A program made the translations under genes and the position numbers. Under the pieces are notes generated by a model. That model did not search any database and was not told the DNA's origin. It saw only the letters and a program-made list of their open reading frames with translations. From Spirodela intermedia (lineage: Eukaryota > Streptophyta > Magnoliopsida > Alismatales > Araceae): a stretch of DNA of 64,000 nt. The DNA lies in contig LR746273.1 of assembly GCA_902729315.2 (NCBI GenBank), forward strand, positions 1,245,001 through 1,309,000, written 5' to 3'. Shown one piece after another: positions 1 to 11,072 of this stretch (positions are counted from its first letter, which is position 1; each line of letters starts with the position of its first letter).

Positions 1-829
1 TCAAAAGGTAATTAATTACCCAATTGTAGTATTTGGATGATAATCCTAATTAACAAAACCGCACGCATTTTTTTAACTAATAAGAATATATTAGCATGTT
101 TCTTCTCCGAGAATGGGGGCGACCAAGTCAACGTGGGACCGAGTCGCGCGCCACACGGCGAGCCGGTTCGGTCGCCACATCACCCTTGAAACCCCGTTCC
201 GATAGCGCCTTCTCGATACGCGCTTCGGGACTCGTCTTTTTTGACTCGGGAGGATCGGGCGGAAATTCAGTCTTCGTGCGTCGTATTCCAACGGCAACCC
301 CCGAGTGAGTTCCCTCACCGATTCGACCATCCAAAAGAGGGGAAACTTCCACGTACCTCCTCCTCTTCAAGAAATTGCAGCAACTGGAACCGGGAAAATG
401 TTTCACCGAATTAAATAGAAATTGTTTACATATCCCCAAAGAGGGGTGGAAATTTTATCACGAGCTCACACTTTTATACTGGGAAATTTTTATTTCACTG
501 TGATTTATTTTATATTGTTTTAGTAACCCTCACTGAAGTGGGACCCATACCTTACTTGCGTTGACTATTTTCTCTCTCTTACCTTCGGTCGCCCACCATG
601 GCGGCGTTGTCGTCTTCATGGACCGTCGATCTCTATGAAACCAGGACCCGCCTCTCGCAAGCGCCGCCACCAGGGGGAAGGACCAGCGGCTGGCTTCCTG
701 GGAGATGAAGAAGATTCGGTGAAAGAGAACTTGCCTTAGCGGTGGAGGAGGGGGGAGGGATTATCAGAGAGAGAAGAAGAAGAAGAGAGGAGTGGTCGAG
801 AGGTTGGGAGGGCGGTGGTGGTTCGGGAT
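1..829. other. 5' flank of the RLCK gene, no gene seen
   Basis: The first 110 bases are AT-rich. Bases 110-330 are GC-rich and open in several frames, but the predicted peptides are low-complexity and match nothing I know, so I do not call a gene. From about 540 onward the sequence probably holds the promoter and 5' UTR of the kinase that starts at 830. No clear TATA box was seen. Confidence 0.5.
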
Positions 830-1067
830 ATGGGGAATTGTTTCGGTTCTGTGAGGTCTTCTCCGATCCCTGCCAGCAGCGGGACTTCCGGCCCAGGTAC
901 TGCGTGAGATGAGATGAGATGAGAGAGAGATGATCTCGATCTCTGTATTTTCTCTCTGATTCGTTGCCGCTCCGTTGATCTCCACTTTTCTTGTTCTCTG
1001 CTGCGATTCAGTCGTCTCTGGTTCATGCCGTTCCCTAATCGAATTGTGAGCACCACTGGGTGTGAGA

Positions 1068-1111
<44 letters not shown>

Positions 1112-1199
1112 GAGAGAGAGAGCTGCGATTCAGTCGTCTCTGGTTCATGCCGTTCCCTAATCGAATTGTGAGCACCACTGGGTGTGAGAGAGAGAGAGG

Positions 1200-1237
<38 letters not shown>

Positions 1238-3170
1238 GAGAGAGAGAGAGAGATTCGTTTCCTCCCTTGATTCACTCTACTGGAGGTTCTTCCCCTGACT
1301 GAGGAGCGAGAAAGGACCTCATCTGGTTTTTTGTTTTGCTAATACTCGAGGGATCTCTTCATGGAAGGGATTTCCGAGGACTGCGTCCTTCCCTGACCTC
1401 GTCTTCTTCTTCTTCCTTCATCTCTCCAGTGTCAGACAACCTCAAATCGAATAGCGGCAGCACCACCACAAACACGACGAACAGCGAGTCCAAATTTTCG
1501 GCCGCTTGCAGCAGCAATGGACAGTATTCCACCTCCAGCCAGAGCACCGAGGAAATAGAAGCCAACGGACGCATCCTGGAGGCCCCCAATCTCCGGATCT
1601 TCACCTTCGCAGAGCTGAGGAGCGCCACGAAGAACTTCAAGCCGGATAGCTTCCTCGGAGAAGGGGGATTCGGGAGGGTGTACAAGGGCTGGGTCGACGA
1701 GAAGACTCTGAATCCGACGAAGAGCGGCTGCGGGGTGGTGGTTGCCGTCAAGAAACTGAACTCAGACAGCATGCAGGGGCTGAATGAATGGCAGGTACCG
1801 ATCGGTTTCCAGTTCTCAAGAGCAATTTTTCAGTCTTCGTTCTGAATTTTCCACACTGAAAATATCTTCCATAGATTCGATTCAAACCATTTTAAGGGGA
1901 TCATCTGCTCTTATCCTACGAATTTGTCTGGATCGTTCTCCAAATCGATATCAGACAGAGTCTTCTGATCCCCTTTTGTCATGGAAAAAAAATAGTCTCC
2001 GCGGGGAAGCCTTCCATTAATGAACTCCCTCCGTCTTCCGGTCCGAATGCCTGATCCAGAGACCATCCGCCATTCAAAGCCGGTCAAGGTCTCCACTGAC
2101 GTGCCCCCCCCTCTCTCTCTCCGTCCTCGCAGTCAGAGATCAACTTTCTGGGTAGGCTCTCCCACCCCAACCTGGTGCGGCTGCTGGGATACTGCTGGGA
2201 AGACAGGGAGCTCCTCCTGGTCTACGAGTTCATGTCCAAGGGCAGCCTGGAAAACCACCTCTTCAGAAGTAAGCTCCCTGATCCTTCTCTCAGCTGATAA
2301 ATTCAGATGTCAACGGCGGATAGAGCTGATGCCCAGTTCTTGATGGAATCAGAGGGAGTTTACCAGCCCCTGTCATGGAGCCTACGCCTGCAGATCCTCA
2401 TAGACGCCGCCCGGGGGCTCACCTTCCTTCACAGCTCGGAGAAGCAGGTCATCTACAGAGACTTCAAGGCCTCCAACATCCTCCTCGACTCGGTAAGCGA
2501 ACAAAACCCACAACTCCCCGTGCTTCGCTCTGCCATGGCTGGCACTGATCGGCGGCCATTCTTTCTCCGCGGGGAGCAGAATTTCAACGCGAAGATCTCA
2601 GACTTTGGGCTGGCGAAGAACGGGCCGGCGGGGGGAGAATCGCATGTGACGACGAGGGTGCTGGGGACGTACGGCTACGCGGCGCCGGAGTACATGGCGA
2701 CGGGGCATCTGTACGTGAAGAGCGACGTCTACGGGTTCGGCGTGGTGCTGCTGGAGATGATGACCGGGCAGCGGGCGCTGGACACGAACAGACCGAGCGG
2801 GCAGCACAACCTGGTGGACTGGGCGAGGCCATTCCTCTCCGACCGGCGCAAGCTCGTGCGGATAATGGACTCTCGAATGGAGGGCCAATACCCTTCTAAG
2901 GCGGCGTACCAGGCGGCGCAACTCTCGCTCCGCTGCCTCGCCGGCGACCCCAAGAAGCGCCCCAGCATGCAGGAGGTGGCGGAGGAGCTGGAAAAGATCG
3001 CCACACTCAGGGGGAAGACGAAGGACGTCAACGCCCCCCCGGCGGCGGAGCGCCACCACAACGTACGGCCCACCGCCACCCCCCAACGCCACCACAACCA
3101 ACACCACCATCAGCATCAGCATCACCAACGCCGCCCCTCTCCCATCCATCCCCACCAGGTCGCCTACTGA
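830..3170 (+). CDS. Receptor-like cytoplasmic kinase, RLCK-VII (PIX13/CST-like)
   Basis: Five exons: 830-896, 1430-1794, 2133-2268, 2353-2492, 2580-3170, giving 432 residues in frame. The start MGNCFGS is a classic N-myristoylation plus palmitoylation signal, so the kinase should sit on the plasma membrane. All kinase marks are present: glycine loop [11 protein letters not shown] (about residues 95-105), VAVKK lysine (about 128), [10 protein letters not shown] catalytic loop (about 223), DFG (about 243), and an activation segment ending [17 protein letters not shown] proteins relay signals from receptor kinases in immunity and development. The phrase [13 protein letters not shown] before the kinase and KGWVDEKTL after the glycine loop point to the PIX13/CST-type subgroup. 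The C-terminus (about residues 390-432) is unusually rich in His, Pro and Gln. The 22-codon first exon is followed by a 533-base intron containing a tandem duplication and GA tracts. The exact subgroup is inferred; kinase identity is certain. Confidence 0.93.
1001..1252. repeat. 122-bp tandem duplication with GA tracts in RLCK intron 1
   Basis: A block starting CTGCGATTCAGTCG at 1001 recurs at 1123, an offset of 122 bases. Each copy has about 65 bases of unique sequence followed by a (GA)n run. The two unique parts look identical over their length, so the duplication is recent. Confidence 0.9.
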
Positions 3171-3675
3171 TGATGATAATCATTCAGAGTGACGGCCGTT
3201 TCGGGTGTCTTATTTTTTTTTTTGGTTTCTTTCTCTCGGTTCAGTTTTAATTGTTTGGGTGGTCCTCGGAGGTTGTGGCCGGTCCTTGTCTGTGTAAGAT
3301 GGGGCTCCTTGACCAGCTAAGGATTGAATCTTTGGCGGCTGTTCAACGCCAGTGGCGGCTATGCGGGTTAAATGTTGGGCGGCTGTAGAAATCGCTTCTG
3401 CGGCCGGAAAGCGACACCTGAAAGCTTGGATTTTGCCTCCGTGGGTCCGTCCCCGATTAACCAGGGCCGTTGACTGCCCCCAAGCTTGGAAATGACAGTA
3501 ACTGGGACATCTGCGAAGACCATATATAGAGATTTACAAGGAGATCAGCTCCCTCGTGGGAATCTTGGGGAGAAATCAATGTACAGCCGAACCTAATGGA
3601 GGAAGGAGGAGAAAGAAAAAGGGAGGGGGGTGGGCGAGGAGAGGAATGATCGGATCTGTGGCCGGCAATAAATGG
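3171..3675. other. Convergent 3' spacer between RLCK and NLP
   Basis: This 505-base stretch separates the stop codon of the kinase (plus strand) from the stop codon of the NLP gene (minus strand). It must hold both 3' UTRs. No further gene was seen. A T-rich run at about 3212-3225 lies just after the kinase stop. Confidence 0.6.
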
Positions 3676-6600
3676 TCAGGATCCGCTCGTCGGAGAGGTG
3701 GCGGCGGCGGCGGCGGGCCTTGGACGAGCAGGATGCTGAACGGAGATCTTGATGGTGGGGATACCCGAAGATCTGTGGATGTCGCCGCACTCATGCAAGT
3801 CAGCGTCGCAGGTCATGAGGACCCACTCCGAGTCGTCGTCAAGGTACTTGAGCTCCATCGAGCTTGACCGGACGATGCCGAATCTCCGGGCGATCTCCTG
3901 CTTCAGATCCTTGAATCTCCACGCAGGTTGCAGCCTGAGTCTGATCTTCTCCTTCCCGTGGGTGGCCTTCACTCTCAGTAGACCGGCCGAGGCCCTGTTG
4001 TACGGAGCGGGATTAGTCTCCCCAAGCGACTGGAAGCTCTGGGACTTGATCAGAAACCCAGGGTTTTCCGCCGCGGGGGGGAGGCGAAGCTGCGCTTCGC
4101 TGTGCACTCTCTTGAGCATCTTTCTCTGGTTCTCCTCCGGGAAGCCTTCCTGCTCTTCCTCTTTTATCGGAGCCTGCGTTCTGTGGGAGCAGGACTGGCT
4201 CGAGCTGGAGCTATGGCTGCAAGACGAAGACGGAGAATTGGAGAGAGAAGCTGGAGGTTCGTCGTGTTTCTCTGAGCTCCTTCCGGGCTCTCTCTGGGCA
4301 TTTTGATCCGGGGCACCAGCTTTGGGGAAATCTGAGTACAGGGAGCTGAGATGGTAGGCGCTGTCGACTCCCTGGATGGAGTCGATCACCACCTGTAGCT
4401 TTCTCAGGGAGTGACCCACCTTCTTGATCTTTCTCGAGGGCCAGCGAGAAATCCCATGCTGCCTGCATATCCTCTTCAGTGTAGTAGGGCACACTGCAAC
4501 ACAGCAGGTTTACGGATGTCAAGTCAGTGCAGGGTCTAGCTATTTTTTTACCTTTTTATATATATATTTATCTCGATGTTTCCACGGAGAATGATGAAGT
4601 CAAGTCTACAAGTAGATAGAGCTGAAGGGGGTCATGCCCCCTTCAGCTTGATAGAGAAAGTCAGCAACTCATATAAAACAGAGTGGGCAGCTAAGCTGGT
4701 GAGGGTGGTAAGAAACATCGAAGGCTTCCTGTGTCTGCGGAAGGAGTCTAGACTGAGAGGGAAAGAGGGAATCAGGGGAAGATTTCCAGTACATTGCATG
4801 TCTTTTTTTGTAAAAAAAATTAAATCGGCTTTACACACACGGCGGGATGGCAAGAAGATTCCACGCTTTCCCATTCCATTTATGAACTAAAAGTAAGAAG
4901 ATGATTGGCAAAGTATTCCCAAGGCAAATAGGTCTAACACTCTCTCATCCAATATCTGCAATCGCTATAAATACTTGGAAACAAATTTATATACTTTAAA
5001 TGGAATTGCTTTGAGATTGTACTTCAGTGTGTCTCTTTTATTTGAAATCTGTGCCTACAATCCGACATCCGTAGGAAGAAATTCTGAAACCCCTGTGACA
5101 GGATCTTGATCACGCCCTGGTATGGGAGGGATAAATAAGAAACATAGTTTTCATAAAATCCTTTTCGGGGCATATCATCAGACCAGAAACAATGATCTAG
5201 GGCCTAACGAACCCTAGTAAAGTCATTGATCAGGTAATCAAATCATCAAGTGATGAGCCCTCATCTCGCATGGATAGTTTGAGGAAATTAGACAGTAAGT
5301 CTAAGTGGAAGCTGATAAATAAGGTTTTCCGTTTAACCAAAGTTTTTGATCTGCGAATCGGTTTATATTACCATCTATGGTGAAATCTTCTTTATTTGTC
5401 AGGAAATGATCAAGGGACTTCCTAAGATGTTGTGTGGTGGAGGTGCACAAAATGACGATACATATGAATAAAAACGGACACGAGCAGGTGGGTGCCTACC
5501 TCCAATGCTCTTCGCAGCATCTTTTAGACTACCAGAGAAGTGCTGTTGAAGGACCTCCATGCTGATTGTCTTCTCCATTTTCGTCCGCTTCTTTTCTGCC
5601 GCCTTCCCTTTGCTAGAAACGTCGGATTTACCGGTAATATCTCCACCTGGACCTTGATTGCGGTCTGCTGATGGCTTACTGCTCTCTGTCAACAGCTCTG
5701 CGTCAGGTCTACCAAAGAAACTTGTCCCACTGAATCTCTTCAACTCCGGGTCTTCAAACTGCAATGACGAACCAGCACGGAGAACGTTGGCTTTATTATT
5801 ATTCAGTAGAGCTTCTACAAGGTCTTCAGTGCACGTTGGATCCGGCTCAGGAACTTCTGCAGCAGGAGTTAAGATGCCTAAACTCATATTCTGACCCTCA
5901 TGAAATCCAAAACGTGCTCCGCACAGCATGTTTGAAGCCAGTTGTTCATTAACTTGCAGAGTGGTTTCATCTTGCAGCTCTTTTTCTGTGAGGACCCGAA
6001 AACTCCGACAGACCTGCCGCATGGTTGTGGACAGTGAGTGAAGTATCACCTTCTGCTCTTCACCCTCATGGCATTCCATCGGCAAGAAGAATTCCAGCAC
6101 GAAGTCACAGTTTCCAGAGTTAACACCGCGTAGTCGGATAGCCACTGCGGCCCGCAGACTAAACATTCTGGCATAGTGAGAGAGAGGGTACTCGGTCTTG
6201 CTGTAAGCACTGACATCAGATGAAAAGCAAGGCTGATTTGTTGTGAATGCCTTGCCAACTACGCCTTGCCCTCTAAGCAGATGGTGCTCAGAGCATGCCT
6301 CGTGGAAAGCAAACAGAGAAGAATCGTTCACGAAACAAGCGCCATCCACAGTGGAAACGCAGCCCCTGTAGTTCTGATCAGAATGACGACTGCCACTTTT
6401 ACCTTGCTGGATGCAGGGAACCCAGGTCTGAGCTAAAGGCAGGCCATGAGTCTGGCAGACCGCTCTCAAGACTGCTGATATCTCTGGCATAGCAGCCACG
6501 TAGGATTCAATTTTCATCTGAACCAAAATAACCCTGCCCAATTTTTAGAGAGAGGAATGTACTAAAATAAAAATATAAATATTCATGTCATAAAAAATAA

Positions 6601-8225
6601 CTTCTCCCATCCTCCCTACTTATTTCATGGGCTACTTCACCAGAATAATCACATACCTTTATGCGGGGAACAGTGGGGACTTCAGAGCTTCTCAGATCAA
6701 CAGCCTACAAAAGCACAGTTAACTTGATGAAACTGCGCTGGCTAAGTTATAGGTTTCCCCAAGCATCTTAAAAGGTATCTGATCTGATCAATAGATCACT
6801 CAGAAGGAGCGAATGGAGATATCTCTTACACAACGCAGAAAAAACATATGCATCTCCCCCTCAGTTTTTAATGGTGGGTAGCACCCCCACATCATGAAGC
6901 TAAAATGATGAAATATTCAAAAAATATTTCGAATGCGACTCTTTGATGAACATACTTTTTTAATGGATGGGAAGGATCGGTGATATCAGTAACTTAGTGA
7001 AACTACATCAAATTAGCTCGACAAGCTTCACTGAATTAATCCAAAGATCTTCTCACTTGAGAGAAAGGATTGTGATCTCGAGACTGATCATCTAGACAAA
7101 GCAAGTATTGAAGTGTTGAGTCAGAGTAAAAGATCTCCAGATAATGTAGAAGGGATGAGCAATATTGACGAGGTGGGCCCGATATGAAGAATTTTAATGA
7201 TTTTCTAAGCGCGGGGGAAGAGGCTCAACAAAAAGGATCACATTAAGATCGCTTTAGAGAATAGCGTGACGTACCATGTAAGCTAGAAAGAATAACTTGA
7301 AAGGAAAGACGACATCAATGAAGAAAAACCACACCTGTAGGGCATTGCAGATGCTATCAAGATCAGAGCGGTAATTGATCTTCTCTGTGGTCATCACAAC
7401 CTCTAGAACGCCTATGCATGGCCGGCTACCACGCTCAAATATGGGAAGTGCAAGCGTGCCGCGCACATCAAAATGTTGAGCATAATTAACCCGAGCATAT
7501 TCGTGTGAACTAAAGTATCGGACATCTGGAGACCATTCAGGCAGCTTCCCTACAAAAACTCTTCCGGGCAATCCGAGGACCTCATCGGAGTTCTCTTCAG
7601 CTGAAAACTGGTAACTTGTTGAGATCGTCCTGTAGTCCAAAAGCCTTTGGCAGTTGGGATTGAGAGAGAATGGTTGCCCATAGGTAGTAAGAATCTGTTG
7701 ATTTTCTTTCCTGGTAGGAACCCATATCTGAACCAGCACGTCACCATCTCTATGGGCCTCCTTAATCCAACCAACAGCCTGGACTACTCTCTCCTTCAAT
7801 GAGGACATGGGATCTGGATCTGCGCTTGGCTCAGTACTCAAACTCTTGCTCGTTCCAGTCTCCCCAGGTTCACTTGCTTGGACTGAGTCGTGACCCAAAC
7901 CCCTAATCCCTGGATTGAGTAGTGTATCTATCATGTTCTCAGCTGGCGTTCCAACTTCAGGTGGATATTGGGAAGAGCCTGGTGCTTCGAGATCGGCGGG
8001 GCGAGCATCATCCCCGTGGCCGGGGTAGGAAACCCCCGTCTCTGTCTTAGAGGGGGGAATCAGATACGAAGAGAGAAATGAATTTGGAGAGTAAGGGGAA
8101 CCCTGTTGCAGCAAGTCTGCGGAGTTTGGAATCCCTAACCAAGCATCTTCCGATAAGAACTCGTCCATCAGATCAAAATCCAGCGACGCATCTGAAATAG
8201 TCGGCAAGCGGATGGTATCTTCCAT
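3676..8225 (-). CDS. NLP: NIN-like protein (NLP), RWP-RK/PB1 transcription factor
   Basis: Four coding exons on the minus strand: 8225-7335, 6704-6657, 6517-5500, 4493-3676, giving 924 residues, a normal NLP length. The N-terminal half (about 160-640) is the GAF-like nitrate-response region, including the phrase AVDLRSSEV encoded by the 48-base exon 2. The DNA-binding RWP-RK domain (about 635-690) is split by intron 3 and reads DAAKSIG then [23 protein letters not shown]1 interaction domain (about 821-902) with the acidic DDDSEW motif closes the protein. NLPs move to or are retained in the nucleus on nitrate supply and activate nitrate-responsive genes. The start [11 protein letters not shown] opens the longest frame and is preceded by a likely noncoding first exon. 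Which NLP paralogue this is cannot be told by eye. Confidence 0.95.
4620..4648. repeat. Perfect 12-bp inverted repeat (hairpin) in NLP intron 3
   Basis: The arm AGCTGAAGGGGG (4620-4631) and its exact complement (4637-4648) flank a 5-base loop. It lies in the NLP intron between coding exons 3 and 4. The arms are GC-rich enough to fold stably in RNA. No function is known to me. Confidence 0.85.
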
Positions 8226-8750
8226 TGCTCGATTTCTTCAGAACTCGATACCAGAAACCGTGAGGGAGGCAATTTCCATGGCTTTCGTGATAGGGACCCT
8301 TCTCCAGGAGTACTACAACTAGGCGAGAATAGCATAAAACATAACTCCGTAGATGCCAAAACAAATATATGCGCATTTCAGCATCACAGTAGGGAACTAT
8401 TGGAGAAGTCCCAGGCAAATTGCCGGGATATAAACTGAAAAAAAAATAAAAATCAATGAAATAGAGTTACAGACTGATCGATTAGTTCATCGCGCCAGGT
8501 AATTGAAGGACAAAAAATGACGAGCACTTACGTCGAGTGAACTTTTCCCAGAACGAGCCGCCCTCTCTCGCCTTCGTGCACTCTTCACCAGTCGTCGAAG
8601 AGTTCAAGCACCAAACGAGCAGAAGAAGAGGGAAAAAAGGGGGAATCAAGACCACAAGCTCTGCCCTCTCGGCGACGAACGCAGACGACCACAACCTGCT
8701 AAACCCCGACGAGTAAAATCACTTCTAAATCCTGCGGGACGTAGCTCCTT
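8226..8750 (-). promoter_or_regulatory. NLP 5' UTR region with probable leader intron
   Basis: On the minus strand a strong donor, GTAAGTGC, begins at 8530, upstream of the NLP start at 8225. The acceptor was not fixed. A non-coding first exon from about 8750 to 8531 and a leader intron are therefore likely. The leader contains an ATG at 8694 opening a frame of up to 70 codons, a possible upstream ORF. CT-rich sequence at 8820-8880 may be part of the promoter. Confidence 0.55.
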
Positions 8751-8989
8751 CTTGGCGTGGCCCTCCCTATATTTGGCTGTAGGAATGACACCGTGCCTTC
8801 TCTCTCACCAGGTTGAGGAAGTAAACAGCGTCCGGAATCTTCTCCCCTCCTCCTCTTCTTCTTCTTCCTCCTCCTCCGGCAACGGCCATCGTCAGCAGAT
8901 TCATTCAGCGAAGATGCTCTGCCGCCGAAAAGTCAACCGGAGGGGATCGGCGTCTTCTTCTGGCCGAGATTACTCGCATCATTATTAAC

Positions 8990-11072
8990 GTCTCCGCCGC
9001 CGGTGAGATGATGCGAGGCCGCCGCCACCGCCGCCCGTTTTACTTCTAAGAAGATGATCTGAAAGAAGTAAAACCAACCCCCCATATTTTACGTAATGTT
9101 TTTTTACCCTTATACTTTATTTAATCGTTTTTTGGTGCTTCTAGTTATCTTTGGACTGAAGTAGTCTGGATTTGTCAAAGTGAGAAAAGGATAATTTAGC
9201 ATTTAAAGTTTTTTTGGGTACTTTTATGTAATATAACAGAAAGATTGGGTGCTGAATATCAAGAATCCCGTTCCGGTAAAAAGTGTGTTAACTGTCGACA
9301 GATTCCGTCGGAGCGACGAACGGATCGGTAGCGTGCAGCGGTGGTCTGCCGTAATTAAAATCATTCACTCATATAAATTTGTAATTGCGTATGTAGACAG
9401 ATGACCGGTCAGCAATAAATCTGAGATTTTTTTTTATCGTCGAGTTCCTATCCGGCCTCCTCCGTTGACGTGGGGGACGTTGATACGCGCCGTACAATGA
9501 CGATGCGCCGTCTAACGTATCGGGCTGGTGAGATTAGATTTTGCTTCTTTGGTTTTAGTTCCCGGATTAACTAGATTAATTATTGCGAGATACACTTTTT
9601 ATAATTATATTTTATCCATACCCCCTAAAAAATTAATTATAGCACCTCCACCTCCACCTCCACCTCCATCTCTATAATTTAATATATATTTTTTATTTTT
9701 ACAAGGACTAATAAACCCTTTGTCTCGGTGGTCCTCTCCCCCTGCATCACGAGGATTTTTCTGTATTTTCGTATATTCAAAGGGAGATATGATATAAAAT
9801 ACATCAACGGGGATTAAAAAATAAACCCCCCCGGTGAGAATTTATTAACGTGAGATTCCGTGATTCCTTGAATCTACAAGGGAAATTGGCTTCCAACAAT
9901 GTGAGCGAGCTAACGTGTTCAAGGCCCTGTCCGTCAACGTTAGACACGTCATCAATTATTTTATTTCATATTGAAATGAAAAATTTCGGAAAAAAGGTCT
10001 TCAGGGAAAAGGGTTGGAATCTTTTATTTAACTCACATTAACTAAAAAAATACAGACGTGACGTGGTCTCAATATTAACAAATAAATTATTTAATTAATT
10101 CAGTTTAATTAATTTCCCTCCACGGACCAGGTCGTGGATCATTTTTTAGGTCGGATTTAATGATTCGAGGAAGTCCGGTGAGGATGGCTTGCTATTTGGT
10201 CCCTTCTCCCTCACAGGGGGGGCGGGCAGAGAAAGAAGAGCTCCGGATCCATGCGAGAATGGCGTGTAGAGATACCGGCCTCTTCCTCACTGTTCCTCTT
10301 TTTTTTTGAGGTACGCGATGATCTTTGATTCCGCATCTTCTGCATTTCGATTTCCTAGGGCATCCGTCTTCCCCACGCAGCTAGTTATCTCAAGAATGAT
10401 CTGAGAAAAAAATCAGCGAGAGAGAGAGAGTGTGTGCGTGTGCCGATTCGATCCGAGTGATATTATTCTCTTTCTTCGATCCTCTTCTGATGAACAGCGT
10501 AAGGATCTTCTGGACGAGTTAGGGTGGAGATTTCTGGTGCATGAAGTTGGAAGCGCTGTTAACTGTTCGTCATTCGTAGGGAGCATCTAGGAACTTATGC
10601 AATGGATGCACTAATCTTGATGAATATTTGCACATATATAGTATTATAATTTATATGCGCAGAGATCCACGCGACGGACCAGGGTGGAGACTTTCCGGCG
10701 AGAAACAGGAAGCTCTGTCAAGTGTGTGATGTTCTCTACGTATAACAGGTGTAGAGCTTCCAATTTCTTTCCTGGAATGCTCCATCCGGGTGGGATCCGT
10801 AGAGTGAATCTTCACTTGTATGAAGTTATATCCCGATAATGACTGAGAGAACACCGAATCACAGAGATCAGGCGCAAAGAGAGAAGTTACACAGATATAT
10901 AGATCCCCATTGTGATCGTATTGTTGACACTGCGTGGAAGTGGCAGTTTATTACATCGATTCAATAGAGTTTTGACTTGAGAAAGGGAGGGGCTCCCATT
11001 ATAGCATACGAATAGACATCTCCATGGATCTCGAGGACCGGACACTTCTTCAAAAAATAGGCTTCAACCTCT
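8990..11072. other. Intergenic, no gene recognised
   Basis: About 2.1 kb between the NLP promoter and the catalase stop codon. It holds a (CCTCCA)n-type microsatellite at about 9645-9672 and generally AT-rich DNA. The left half is probably NLP upstream sequence. The right end is catalase 3' UTR. Bases 10240-10870 contain two loosely similar GGGTGGAGA-type segments (about 10520 and 10683) but no convincing coding frame. Confidence 0.5.
10948..10953 (-). terminator. Possible polyadenylation signal of catalase
   Basis: Reading on the minus strand, AATAAA occurs about 120 bases past the catalase stop codon, a normal distance for a plant 3' UTR signal. Plant polyadenylation signals are loose, so this is only a candidate. 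Confidence 0.4.

Noticed and set aside
96..439. GC-rich open frames on both strands upstream of the RLCK gene
   Set aside because: The translations are Arg/Ser-rich and overlap on opposite strands, with no family match, splice support or promoter.
2584..3155. Long minus-strand frames across the last RLCK exon
   Set aside because: They are antisense shadows of the GC-rich kinase exon, giving His/Arg/Val-rich nonsense.
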